Assembly (NCBI RefSeq): GCF_015832195.1
Contig: NW_024037374.1
Coordinates: 4,565,331-4,629,330 of the forward strand
Length of the DNA: 64,000 nt
Source: Motacilla alba alba
Lineage: Eukaryota; Chordata; Aves; Passeriformes; Motacillidae
Reading direction: 5' to 3'
The position numbers were made by a program, and so were the translations under genes. Of this stretch, positions 11,111-21,649 are shown in pieces. Every line of letters begins with the position of its first letter. The stretch's first letter is position 1. The notes beneath the pieces are model-generated. The model did no database searches. It was not told the origin of the DNA and saw only the letters and a program-made list of their open reading frames with translations.

Positions 11111-12860
11111 ACCTGAGGCATCCTGGGCCCACTGAGCCAGAAATGACTCACCCTTGTGTGGCCAGGCCAGACCCCCCTGAGACACTTCAATGCTAGCAGC
11201 CCCATCCCCCTGTCCGTTGTTGTGATGCTCTTCAGTGCCCGACTCTTGGGCACATGAGCATCCACAGGAAGGACTTTCACGGCCAACTTCTCCCCCGGGC
11301 AGCGACGTCTTGCCCCAGTCCAGCAGCCCAGATGGGTTTCCCTTGTGTTTTCAATTGTCCTTTTTCCATCATTCCAGCCACCCCACAGAGCATTTGCCAC
11401 CATCCCCGAGTCAGTGCAGAGTCAGAGTGTCGGCCACTTCTCTCATTCAGCCATACCCAAAGCCATCTAGGCTTTAAGCTTTATGCTCTGTTACCTGACT
11501 GGATCCACTTTGTCCTTCAGTGGCTTCCACAAGTTGTCAGGTAGGACCCCATACAGCAGCTTTCCCCTTTTGATGCATCCCTACAATATGGCAGGAACCA
11601 TTAGTAAAGAGAGAGTGACGCTTTCCATTCTCTGGTAGTCAGGGCCTCCTTAGCACGTGCCACCTTCACCTCTTCCCCTTCTGATGATAATCTGAAACTT
11701 TGGCCCCAGGGCCAGTTCGTAATGACTTCCAAGATGCCTTTCCCTTTGAACATCCAGGCCCAGCACTGGCAGTGGAAGCTGTGCTTTGGTGCCAATCACT
11801 TCTGAAGCAGATGGAACCTGCTCATAAGCTGCCAGTACCTGCAGGGTGGTGTAGGGGTATAGCTGGACTCAGATCCTTCGTATCCCAGACTCAAGAGCCA
11901 TAGGGTGGTCCTCAAACTTCCCCAGGTCCTTTCTGTCAGAGGCTCCAGGATGGACCATTCTCCCTGGCTGCAGTGTGGAGCCTGTTTTCCACACCTTGTC
12001 CTGACTGGTCCAACTGCTACTGTAGGAACAATCACCTCTTTAATTTGTTCAAAAGCATGTTGCTGCTATTTTGTTGACCACATCCACTGGAATCTGACAA
12101 TGTCCATATTGCTATTTTACTTTTAAAAACTGAATTTCCTGGGCAGGTCCCTTGACTTTACTCTGTTTTATGGCAAAACCAGCTGTCAGGAGGATCTGGA
12201 TTATCTTCTCCACTTTCTCAAAAGGTTCCTCTGCTGTGGCACCACTTTGCTGCCTTGGACTCCAGCTCATACTGAAGTTCCAACATGTCCAGCATGGCAG
12301 CACTCAGTGATGGTGTGACCTCATTCAGGCCATGACAGTCCACTGTCAGTGACCACTCTCCACGGGACTCCGGCAGGGGCCATGTGGGGCTACTGAGGGG
12401 TGAGTGAGTCTTGCTGAGCTCTCCAGCTCTCCAGTTCATGGATCAGCTCATGGACAGGCTCCTGAAGTCCCAGTCGGTGCCATGTTGCCAATGGGACACT
12501 GTTGTGCTGGCCATCAGTACCTGCTGTTCTTCATCCCTCAGCAGTCCCCCAGCAGACGGGTCCTCTGCAAGGATTCAAGCAAGGGATTCAGCTGTCTGAA
12601 TTTCTTCTGTCTCCACAGCAGCTCTTCCAAAGCTCAATGGTGTCCTTTCGAGTCCTTGAGATACCTCTCCTGAGGTGATCTGTGCCAAGGATACACGGAC
12701 CCTCCAGGCCAGCGACAACGGCGTCTTTCTGCCACTCATGCCCAGTCAGGAGCACTGCAGCTTCCAGTATAGTCCCTGCTGGGATCCTTCTGTCATCCCA
12801 GAAACAGAGATGGATTCTGCGCCTGCATGATGGCATGAGTTTTCTGCCTGTGAGACCATT
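11110..12860 (-). pseudogene. ERVL-like pol relic (protease, RT, RNase H, integrase start)
   Basis: Pieces in minus-strand order match the intact ERVL at 58-62 kb: protease/RT junction with GPCILGTDHL (about 12690), RT N-terminus with GEWSLTVDCHGLNEVTP (about 12320), thumb/connection with WMFKGKG...EVITNWP (about 11740), RNase H end with MVANALWGGW (about 11400) and integrase start with VDAHVPKSRA (about 11250). Frameshifts and stops separate every piece, and internal parts of RT, including the YIDD region, are deleted. No gag or LTR is seen, so it is a truncated, old copy. Confidence 0.8.
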
Positions 12861-12977
12861 TTGAGACTTCTATGAGAGTGACCCTTGTGACACCCCTGTG
12901 AGACCCTCAAGAGACCCCCTTGAGAGACCCCTGTGTGAGAGACCTCAGGTGTCCTCCAGGTAGCCCCCAGGACTCAC

Positions 12978-14940
12978 CGGAGGGTATAAGCCCCCAGGAA
13001 GGGCAGGCAGAAGTAGCGGTACTCAAGGACAATGGTGACAGAGATCATGATGGCATTGCATAACCAGCTGAAGGCCCTGAACTGCAGCACAATGAGCCTG
13101 TGCCCAGCAGGTGACTTTTAGGGGTACATCACCCAACCAGGGCCAAAAAACTGCCTCTCCCCCCAAAGATAAACCCCACAAAGCCAAACACCATCCAAAT
13201 ACCCTATACCCCTCCAAATGCCTCCCATATTCCCCAAATACAGCTGGGCACATGGGTCTCACCCGAACCTCACCTCATAAAGCACCTCATGGTGGTCAAA
13301 GAACTGAACCCCCTAAAAAAGTACCTCCTTGTGGTCAAAGAACTGCCCCTGCATCCCAAAATAACCCCCCAAATACCCACAAACCCTCTCTAAACTGCAC
13401 AAATACAAGTGGGTGTAGAGGTCTCACCTGGGCCTTGTAGGTGAGCAGAGCAATGCTGTATCGGGTCATGTACATGGAGAGCTGGATGGAGTTCCCCAGT
13501 CTGATGTGGCCCCTGGAAGCACCAGCCTTGTGGGTGCCACATAGAGAACCCCAAAACTACCCCACAGACCACCCCCGAATGCACTATAGTGACCCCTGAC
13601 TGTCCCATAGTGACCCACAGCTGCCCTTGTGCCCCCCAGCCGCCTCCCCATACCCTCCATAGTACATGAGATGGAAAAGCACTTGCCCAGCAGGATGAGC
13701 ATGAGGAAGAAAATAAGGAAGCTGATGGGGTGGGGGGAGCGGCTGGCATGGGAGTATGGGGAGGGCTGGGCACCCCCCTTCATCACACCCCCCACATGAG
13801 GGTCTGTGCACCCCCACATCTCCTGTACTCCCCCAAGCCCCTCAATACCTCCCATGACTTCATAGTCAAAGTCAAAGTCAAAGCCCTTGTCCTCCCCCAT
13901 ATCCCCCATACTTTGCTGTGAAAGCCCCCCCCAAATGCACCCAGAACCCCCAGCCCTATCAAATCTCAATATGCCCCTTGGACCTTGACACTTCCCAATC
14001 TCTGAAGATCCCCCAAATCCCAATATGACTTCCTCAGACCCCAATACTTTCCAGTCCCTACAGCTGCTGCTGGCCCCCACAAACCTGCCCATAGCCCCTC
14101 AAGCTCGCCTCTCACGCTCCATGCTGGCAGCCACCATGAGCAGGTGGCGTGGAGCAGCTGCCATCCCTGGACCAGGTCTGGGGGGACTGGGGGGGATGAG
14201 CACTGGATCTCTCAAAGCACTGCCTCCCCCCAGGCCCCTTCGAAGGTCAGATTTCCCCCAGCCGCTCACTGATGAATAACATGAGGATGATGATGAAGAC
14301 GAGGAGGAAGGTGATGTCTGTCTCCAGGATGCCTGGGGAAGATGGGGGGGGAGGGTGAGAAGGGGTTCACCCCATGAAGTCCCCCAATACCCACCAGGCT
14401 ATCCACAGACGCCCCCTGCATTACAGCTTCACCAACATTCCCCTTGTTCCCCAACCCCTTCAGCTTCCTCAGACCTCAATAACCTCCAATATATTCCCCA
14501 TACTGATGCACTCCAATCCTTCCAACCCCCCAAACCCCTAAACAGTCCTCCAGACCCTCATATACGTCCCCATCCCCAACCCCTGCAGCCCCCCAGACCG
14601 CCATAACTCCCTATACAGCCTCAGATCCTGATGTACACCAATCTCTTCAGCCCCTCCAGACCCTCTAGATCCCAGTAAGTCTCCTCAAACCCCCATAACC
14701 CCCAACATACCCCCTGATCTCGATGCACGCCAGTCCCCCTCGCAATATCTTTCCCCCCGAACTCATCAGCCGAGAGGTGCCGCGTCCGGAAGGAATCCCC
14801 GATGGCCAGCACCATCTCGTACCCCAGCTCCAGCCCACCGCGCTGGGAAGAAGATGGGGGCTTCTCGCCCAGCATTTGCTGAGGGCTGCGCACCACCAGC
14901 ACTCGCGCACGGAGTGGAAGCTGCGGCCGCTGCGCGGCAC
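12978..14940 (-). CDS. Candidate multi-exon membrane protein gene, unidentified
   Basis: Several blocks on the minus strand have AG/GT borders and very hydrophobic translations: 14270-14332 (ETDITFLLVFIIILMLFI), 14116-14166 (RHLLMVAASME), 13849-13915 (GFDFDFDYEVMG), 13654-13721 (FLIFFLMLILLGKCFSI), 13428-13512 (GHIRLGNSIQLSMYMTRY) and 12978-13097 (SWLCNAIMISVTIVLEYRYF). A likely upstream exon at about 14720-14940 contains LGYEMVLAIGDSFRTRHL. Three or more transmembrane helices separated by introns suggest a polytopic membrane protein. I do not recognise the family. Phase joins between 14270-14332 and 14116-14166, but later blocks do not join with the simplest splice choices. The true splice sites therefore differ, or the gene is decayed. 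The CpG-rich DNA at 15000-15340 could be its promoter. Confidence 0.4.
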
Positions 14941-15201
14941 AGTCCCTGCAGGCCCCCCACACCCCCGTAATTCCCCCACGCACCCCAGTCCCTGCAGCCC
15001 CCACATCCCCCGAGCCCGCTTACAATCCTGCAGACGCAAATGCCCCCCGATCGTGACGGACCCCACAGCCCGGCCCGCCACGCTCCCACAGGGCCCGCCC
15101 TGAGCGCTGGCCACGCCCCACGGCCACGCCCCCGATGCTGCACGGAACACGCCCCCCAGCCAGGCCACGCCCCCTGCGCGGCACCGGGGTAGCGCCCGGC
15201 C

Positions 15202-15275
15202 CCGGGATGTGCCGGTGTCCCGGGATGTGCCGGTGTCCCGGGATGTGCCGGTGTCCCGGGATGTGCCGGTGCCTC
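15202..15275. repeat. 18-bp minisatellite, 4 units
   Basis: Four near-perfect units of CGGGATGTGCCGGTGTCC in CpG-rich DNA just beyond the 5' side of the minus-strand membrane-protein candidate. Confidence 0.9.
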
Positions 15276-15342
15276 GTGTTGTGCCGGGCAGAGTGGCCCG
15301 GGGCAGCCCGTGCGGCCACGGGCACCCCGTACATTCCAGCAT

Positions 15343-15432
15343 GACTCAGTACAGCCCAGCACAGCCCAGTACAGACCAATATAGTCCAGTATGGCCCAGT
15401 GTAAGAGAGTATAACCCAGTACAGCCCAGGAT
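15343..15432. repeat. ~10-bp degenerate tandem repeat (CAGYACAGCC)
   Basis: Reiterated CAGTACAGCC/CAGCACAGCC, degrading to CAATATAGTC and CAGTATGGCC. A local simple repeat with no sign of function. Confidence 0.75.
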
Positions 15433-16241
15433 TTCCCCCGAAGGAACCAAAACCAGATGGTTCAGTCTGAGGAAGGGGAAGAGGAACAGAGAGCAGCACC
15501 TGGCAGCAGGGGGACAGGGCGGGGGGACGCCGGGGGGGAAAGAGGCTTGGGTGTCTCAGGGACACCCCAGATTCCAGGAGTCTGCGCTGGGGGATCACCC
15601 AGCTGTGTGGCCTCGTACCCCTGCCAGCCCCCTGGGGACCCTTAAATCGGTCCAGTAGGGGCCTCCCCCACCCACGTCACAGGGAGATGGGTGGGGCAGT
15701 GGTGACAAAAGCGATACCCCAAACTTCCCGTTTCTAACCCCAAAATCACTCAAAGCAGAGGCAGTGGCACGGTGAGAACTTGATGGGGAGAAGGGGTCCC
15801 CAAAATCCCTGGGGACTGGGGGGCAAGGGGTCCTTGGGGAGTGTGGAGTTTCATTGGCCCTGGGGAAGGTCCCTAGGCCATGATGGAGGTCCCTGGGGTG
15901 TGTCTGCCTGGGCTGTGGATGGAGGGGGTCTCTGGGACCTGAAGGGAATCCCTGGAGTGTGTGTGAGTGAGTCCCTGGGGTGTGGACAAGGAGTCCTTGG
16001 ATGCAGAGTGGGGATCCTGGTGTTCTGCTGGGGTGTGGATGAGCGGTCTCTGGGCCCTGAGTAGGGTCTTTGGGATGGTGGTGGGGTCCCTGGGTTGCGA
16101 GGGTGATCCCTAGGGTAGTGGGGATCCCTGAGCCCCAAGTGTAGTCCCTGGGCCTCAAGGGGGTGTCTCTGTGGTACCAAGGACATGCCTCATCCTACTC
16201 TCTCTCCCACTGCATCCAGGATCTCCTCAGGGTGAGTCAGG
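15433..16241. other. Upstream flank of TLR21, no gene seen
   Basis: Moderately GC-rich DNA with many GGGGTCCCTGGG-like short repeats from 15780 to 16170, then the start of the TLR21 reading frame. A 5' UTR exon or splice acceptor may lie just upstream (CTGCATCCAG at 16211-16220), but no core promoter is evident. Confidence 0.4.
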
Positions 16242-19200
16242 ATGTGCACCCCACTGCTGGTGATGCTGGTGACACTGGTGATGGTGCCTGCAGAGGTCTC
16301 TCCCTATGGCTTCCACAACTGCATCCAGGCGCCACGGGACCCTGGGCAGTTCCGCTGTATCCAGCGCTTCCTGAGCACTGTGGGGGCTGCAGTGGGTGAC
16401 CTCCCCTCCACTGCCACATCCCTCAACCTCTCTGTCAACATCTTGCGCCAGGTGCCCCCCGGTGCCTTTGCCCACCTGCCGCGGCTCTACACCCTTGATC
16501 TGACCCACAACCAGCTGGAACTCCTAGCCCCAGGGGCTTTCTGGGGGCTGTCAGCACTGGCTCACCTAGACCTGGCCCACAACAACATATCAGTGCTGGC
16601 CACAGGTGTGTTCACTGGGTTGGGCAACCTGAGCACACTGCGGCTGGACCATAATCCACTACAGAAGGTGGCTCCCAGGGCTTTCCAGCCGCTGGCTGCT
16701 CTCAGCACGCTCTGGCTGCGGAGTGGCCGGCTCAGTGCACTGGAGCCCGTGGCCATGGCTGTGGGGAATCTGACACACCTAGATCTGCTCGACCTGTGTG
16801 GCAACATGCTGTCAACACTGGGCCCTGGGCTGCCGCCCACACTGAGGGTCCTGCACCTCTGCAACAACTCCCTGGGAGCTCTTTCAGGGGCCACCCCTGG
16901 GGTGATGCCCCCAGGGCTGCATGAGCTCGACCTGTCCTACAACAACATCTCGGACCCTGCACCGCTCTCTCACCTGTGCCTGAACAACCTGACATACCTG
17001 CGCCTGGCTGGGAACCCGCTGGACGTGGTGCAGCTGCTGAGCGTGGCTGGAATCTCCCCGCGCCAGGTGGACGTGTCAGGGCTACGGGTGGGCAAAAGTG
17101 GCCTGGAATACCTGTGCCAGCAGCTGACAGGACAGCAGCTGCAGAGGCTGCAGCTGCAGCGCATGGAGCTTACATCAATGCCCAATGGGGCTCTGGCCAA
17201 GTGTCCGGCGTTCAGTGCCCTGGATATGTCTGGCAACCGGCTGCGGCATTTGGGCTGCGTAGGGCGGCTGCTGAACGAGGAGCAGCATGGAGCACTGCGC
17301 GAGCTGGTGGCTGAGCACAACTTGCTGCAGCGGCTGCCACCATGCAGAGAGACCCCGGTTCTGCAGCAGCTGCACAATGTGTCCCTGCGCTTCAACCGCA
17401 TCCTAGTGGCTGGTGCGGGTGCTTTTGACAATGCACCAGCACTGCGGCAGCTGCGGCTGGATGTGAACGAGCTGGCACGGCTGGACCGCGAAGCGCTGCG
17501 TGGACTCCGCAACCTGCGGCACCTGCGCCTTGACAACAACCTGCTCACTGACCTCCTGCCTGGCTCCTTTGCTGACCTGCACCAGCTGGAAGACCTCAAC
17601 CTGCGCAACAACCGTGTGGCCGTGCTCTTCCCTGGCGCCTTCAAAGGGCTTGAACGCTTGCAGACCCTTGACCTGGGTGGGAACAACCTGCGGCACTTGG
17701 CAGCCAAGGCATTCCAGGGCCTCCCGCGGCTTTGCCGGCTTTACCTGGACCGCAACCGGCTGCTGGAGGTGAGGGTGGCCGCATTCCAGCCGGTGCAGGT
17801 GACACTGGGTGTGCTGGACCTGCGTGCCAATGCACTGCGCTACCTGAGCCGACACCTGCAGCAGCTGCCACCTTTCCGCTACCTGCATAACCTCTATGAC
17901 CTGAAGCTGCAGGCGCAGCAGCCGTATGGGATGCGTGTGGTCCCACAACGCTTCTTCCAGGGCCTCAGTGCCTTGCGCTCACTCTACCTGTCACAGAACT
18001 CGCTCTCAGCCATCCCCGCCGATGCTTTCGATGACCTGGCACAGCTGCGGTACCTGACGCTGGCTGACAGCAACGGCGGGATGGGCCACCTGCCTGCCGG
18101 CATCTTCAAAAACCTGAGCCGACTGCGCAGCCTGAACCTGGAGAGTGCAGGACTGCGCAGCCTTGGCCCTGAGGTCTTCGGCAATCTGACACAACTGAAG
18201 GAGCTGCGCCTGGCCAAGAACGAGCTGCGTACATTGGATGTGACTCTGGCCACCCGCCTCCCCGCCCTGCGCTATCTGGACCTGCGCAAGTGCCCACTGA
18301 GTTGCAGCTGTGCCAATGCCTGGCTGCCGGCCTGGCTGGCGCGTGGGCCCGTGCAGGTGGTCTACCTGTATAACTACACGTGTGGTGAGATGGGTGGGGC
18401 CTCTGCATACCTGCACTGCTTTGACACGCATGTGTGCTACCAGGACATGGGGCGGTACCTGTTTGCAGGGACAGCACCAGCTGTGCTGCTGCTGCTGGTG
18501 CTGCCGCTGCTGCACCACCGTTGGTACTGGCAGTTGCGCTACCAGCTTTTTCTGCTGCGTGCGTGGGTGCGTGGGCACTGGCGGCGGGAGCAGCGGCGCT
18601 ACACCTACGACACCTTTGTGTCCTACAATTCCGGGGATGAGCGGTGGGTGCTGGAGGAGTTGGTGCCTGAGCTGGAGCGCGGAGCCCTGCGGCTCTGCCT
18701 GCACCACCGTGACTTTCGCCCCGGCCGCGCCATAGTGGACAACATCGTGGACGCTGTGTACAGCAGCCGGCACACGGTGTGTGTGGTGAGCCGCGGGTAC
18801 CTGCGCAGCGAGTGGTGCTCACTAGAGATCCAGATGGCCAGCTATCGCCTCTTTGATGAGCTGCGTGATGTTCTTGTGCTCATCTTCCTTGAGGACATCC
18901 CTGAGGCCGAGCTCTCGGCCTTCCACCGCATGCGCCGTGTGCTGCTGCAGCGCACACACCTGCGCTGGCCCTCTGAGCCCCCTGCACAGCCCCTCTTCTG
19001 GGCAAAGCTCAGGTGTGCCCTGAGTGGGGGGGAGGAGGAGGAGGAGAAGAGGGAGAGGGGGGTCAGGGAGGAAGGGTGCCCTGGCATATCTGGGGCCCCC
19101 GGGGAAGTTCTCCCTCAGGAAAGAAACCTTCTGCCCCAGAATCACTGTTTTTTATCTGGGGAAGGTGCCCTGTTGAGTGGGGGTGAAGGCAGCAAGAAAG

Positions 19201-19439
19201 AAGAGAAGAAAGAGGAGAGGAAGATGGGGGGCAGGGAGGGAGGCTGCCCTGACAGGACTGGGACCACTGTGGAGGTTCCCCCTCAGAAAAGCAGTTTTCT
19301 GCCCCAAAATCACCGACTTTTCTCTTGGGAATATGCTCTGCACAGCGGGGATGAAGGTAACAAGAAGGAGGAGGAGGAAGAGGAGGAGAAGGCGGGGGAG
19401 GAGGAGAAAGGTTGCTGGGAGAGAGAGTGGCTGCTCTAG
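16242..19439 (+). CDS. TLR21: Toll-like receptor 21, single coding exon, extended C-terminus
   Basis: A 1065-residue type I receptor in one open exon. In order: signal peptide (residues 1-16, MCTPLLVMLVTLVMV), then an ectodomain of about 22 leucine-rich repeats with many LxxLxLxxNxL motifs and a central irregular region near residues 270-370. Next come a C-terminal cysteine cap (CPLSCSCANAWL, about 684), a transmembrane helix (about 744-763) and a cytoplasmic TIR domain (about 787-925). The TIR has box 1 YDTFVSYNS, box 2 RDFRPG with the conserved proline, and box 3 FW. TLR21 senses unmethylated CpG DNA in endosomes in birds and signals through MyD88, a role played by TLR9 in mammals. Start: the first ATG gives a good signal peptide. 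Odd: about 136 extra residues after the TIR, very rich in E, K and G and made of DNA tandem repeats, where family members normally end soon after box 3. No frameshift or stop interrupts the receptor proper. Confidence 0.93.
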   Translation: MCTPLLVMLVTLVMVPAEVSPYGFHNCIQAPRDPGQFRCIQRFLSTVGAAVGDLPSTATSLNLSVNILRQVPPGAFAHLPRLYTLDLTHNQLELLAPGAFWGLSALAHLDLAHNNISVLATGVFTGLGNLSTLRLDHNPLQKVAPRAFQPLAALSTLWLRSGRLSALEPVAMAVGNLTHLDLLDLCGNMLSTLGPGLPPTLRVLHLCNNSLGALSGATPGVMPPGLHELDLSYNNISDPAPLSHLCLNNLTYLRLAGNPLDVVQLLSVAGISPRQVDVSGLRVGKSGLEYLCQQLTGQQLQRLQLQRMELTSMPNGALAKCPAFSALDMSGNRLRHLGCVGRLLNEEQHGALRELVAEHNLLQRLPPCRETPVLQQLHNVSLRFNRILVAGAGAFDNAPALRQLRLDVNELARLDREALRGLRNLRHLRLDNNLLTDLLPGSFADLHQLEDLNLRNNRVAVLFPGAFKGLERLQTLDLGGNNLRHLAAKAFQGLPRLCRLYLDRNRLLEVRVAAFQPVQVTLGVLDLRANALRYLSRHLQQLPPFRYLHNLYDLKLQAQQPYGMRVVPQRFFQGLSALRSLYLSQNSLSAIPADAFDDLAQLRYLTLADSNGGMGHLPAGIFKNLSRLRSLNLESAGLRSLGPEVFGNLTQLKELRLAKNELRTLDVTLATRLPALRYLDLRKCPLSCSCANAWLPAWLARGPVQVVYLYNYTCGEMGGASAYLHCFDTHVCYQDMGRYLFAGTAPAVLLLLVLPLLHHRWYWQLRYQLFLLRAWVRGHWRREQRRYTYDTFVSYNSGDERWVLEELVPELERGALRLCLHHRDFRPGRAIVDNIVDAVYSSRHTVCVVSRGYLRSEWCSLEIQMASYRLFDELRDVLVLIFLEDIPEAELSAFHRMRRVLLQRTHLRWPSEPPAQPLFWAKLRCALSGGEEEEEKRERGVREEGCPGISGAPGEVLPQERNLLPQNHCFLSGEGALLSGGEGSKKEEKKEERKMGGREGGCPDRTGTTVEVPPQKSSFLPQNHRLFSWEYALHSGDEGNKKEEEEEEEKAGEEEKGCWEREWLL

Positions 19440-19600
19440 AGCAACCTCACCCTGGTGTAATGGGGATCCCCAGGGACATTCCCAATCAAAAAAATGTAGT
19501 TTTGTCCCAAAATCCCTGGTTATCCTTTGAGAAATGTGTAGTTGGTATGACAGTTATGAGGAAAAGGGGAAGGAGGAGGAGGAAAAGAGGGAAGCAAGAT
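19029..19600 (+). repeat. ~168-bp tandem repeat spanning the TLR21 stop codon
   Basis: Three to four head-to-tail units of a purine-rich block (GAGGAGGAGG...GGGAGG) plus a less repetitive segment (CCCCAGAATCAC/CCCCAAAATCAC/CCCAAAATCCC). Units start near 19029, 19197, 19365 and 19555. The first two and part of the third encode the TLR21 tail, with KSSFLPQNHRLFS in one unit matching RNLLPQNHCFLS in the previous one. The TLR21 stop lies in the third unit, and the repeat continues as non-coding DNA. Confidence 0.85.
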
Positions 19601-20173
19601 GGACCTCAGTGTTCAGATGCAGCAAATGCTTCATCACTCAGTTCCTTTTCCCAGCATGTGGGAGCTGCAGCTCTTGCACATCTGGGTCATCCTCGACACA
19701 CGCTGCCACAGCTCAATCAGCTGCTTCTGCCTCTAGTGGCACTCGCATGGCTGGGAAATTCTGGTGGCCTAGGGGAGGCACCCACCAATCCATCCCGCCA
19801 CACACCCTCCTGATTCCCAACTCAGCAGCTCCCGAGCCCCAGGCAGGTCCCTGTGTCGCTCCCGTCTGATCTCCACCAGCAGCAGGACGCACCTGGCTTG
19901 GCTGGCAAACCAGACCATGCTGCAGGTGTCCAGGCCAGCCAGCGCCACAGGCTCATGGCCGCGATCACGGGGTTGTGCCGCCCAGGGAAGCCCTTCCACA
20001 AGAGCATCAGCTGTTGTTCCAGAGCAGGATGTGGCTCTGCCTGCTGTGTCCCGAGAGACCAAAGCTCCACTCAGCTCTCAGCCCTGGAGCACTCGGGAAT
20101 GTCCCTCCTGGGCCCGACCCTCTGGACAGCCAGAGCCCAGCAGTGGCAGGCGCCGGGAACAGCCTTCCCTTAC
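19601..20173 (-). other. Possible exon of a secreted protein (low support)
   Basis: On the minus strand a block from about 20052 to 19911 lies between an AG (ACACAGCAG) and a GT (CCAG|GTGCGT). It encodes a segment with HEPVALAGLDTCSMVW and joins in phase with the block at 20174-20249. The rest of the interval shows no gene. The family is uncertain; DT(A/G)xMAGLxxTC-like motifs occur in cobalamin-binding proteins, which makes that a weak suggestion only. Confidence 0.25.
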
Positions 20174-20249
20174 CTCCGGCCAGCGGGCACATGACGCTGT
20201 CGAGAGCCAGCAGTGAGCGATTGATGCTGGGCTCTCCCACAGCCCCTCT
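20174..20249 (-). other. Candidate internal exon of the same secreted-protein gene
   Basis: 76 bp between acceptor GGACTGCAG and donor GGAG|GTAAGG on the minus strand, encoding GEPSINRSLLALDSVMCPLA. Its phase matches the next block downstream. A further possible exon at about 20314-20359 (TPLLALLGICMQP) does not join it in phase. Confidence 0.35.
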
Positions 20250-21000
20250 CTGCAGTCCTTGGTGACCCAGGCTCACTTCAAGCCCACCGGGTCAGTCAGG
20301 CTCACCTTGGCTGCATGCAGATTCCCAGCAAGGCCAACAGCGGGGTCGGTCCCACTGCTTCACCTGTATCTGCAAGGAGAGAGATAGCTGAAGCCATGGC
20401 TCCACACATCCCTGGGGAGGTTGGTTGGAGCAAGTAGCACCAACAGGACCAGGGCTCTGTGTTTCCCATGGAATGGGTCAGTGGATCACACTGGAAGATG
20501 GGGCAGGAGTAGGAGAGGAACCTGGCATGCTGTGAGGATGAGCCAAACACCTGGAGATGACACAAGGAGCAAAGCCAGGGAAAGAATCTGGCAGGAAGGG
20601 ACAGAGTTATGGAAAAGAACCAGCAACTCCCATGCTTAGTGGTGAAGGATGGTACAACTGGTTGGGTTTCCAAGGCTCTGGAAAAACATCCAGACCCTGG
20701 ATTACTCCCCTACAAGTAGCAATGGATGAGGCACTAGGTACAGGCTGAAGTGATAGCCAGAGCCTCCATCTGCCCAGGCAAGGGTGACAGACCTGCAAAT
20801 TCAGGGAAGTACATGGCTGGAATTTAAATCCACTGGCAAGTGTGCACCAAGAAACTGGGGAGCACTTTGACAGTCAGAGTCCTGGGGCGTGTAATTCCCA
20901 ACTCAGTGCTGAGTGGGACAGCCCTGGGATGTTATCTCAGCAGCTTCCTAGCTTCATTTCCAGCACTGATTGGAGCAATACCACAGCCAGCAGCACTCAC

Positions 21001-21200
21001 CTGGAGGATGGCATGGGAGTGGGAGGAGGTGGCACTGGCCTTGGTGTGATGCTGCGCTGCTTTCTATTGCCCTTGGCCAACATGTCTAGGATCTGCTCTG
21101 GTGATGTGGGCTGGGAGAGAACGGGCACAGAGGTCAGCATCCCCAGTGCAGCAGCCAGACACCCCAATATAAGCAGCCCCAGGCACTTGGGCTGAGGCAT
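21001..21200 (-). CDS. Candidate first exon of a secreted protein
   Basis: Starts MPQPKCLGLLILGCLAAALG, a typical signal peptide, continues through SPEQILDMLAKGNRKQRS and a proline-rich stretch, and ends at a good donor (CTCCAG|GTGAGTG). An in-frame upstream ATG at 21270-21272 would add 24 residues, but the inner ATG gives the cleaner signal peptide. Unidentified. With the exon-like blocks at 20174-20249 and 19911-20052 it may form one small secreted-protein gene, convergent with TLR21. Confidence 0.4.
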
Positions 21201-21649
21201 CCTGGAGCACTGCAGGCTCTGTGACAACTTGGGGTCACATCTGCTGCCAGCCAGGAGCTGTGCAGGTGGCACCCTGGGATCTTCACACCCCCTGTGTCCC
21301 CAGGACAGGAGAGAGAGGAGTGTAGGGGGAGAGGAGGGAAGGGGAGCTTCTTGCAGCTACCCCTGTGCCAGGAGTCACTCCCAGACTGGGCTGGGATGAG
21401 GCAGAGCTTATCACCCTCCCTACTCCCCTTTATGGCAGTTTTTCTCCCTGTTTCAGCCTCTTCAATGCAGCAGAGACAAAAGGAGTTGCCAAACCAGCAC
21501 TGCTAGGATGTGGAGTTCACCCTTGAACCTTCCCCTGAACAAGCCCCATTCTCACATCACTCCCCATGAGGTGTTTCTGCTTTCAGACCTTCTCATTCCT
21601 CTTGTTTGCATCCATCTTCCCACACCTCTTTGAAGTCTCCCCACCAGCA

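Noticed and set aside
15202..15432. CRISPR-like repeat array
   Set aside because: Units abut without spacers, and the surrounding genome is a vertebrate; these are minisatellites.
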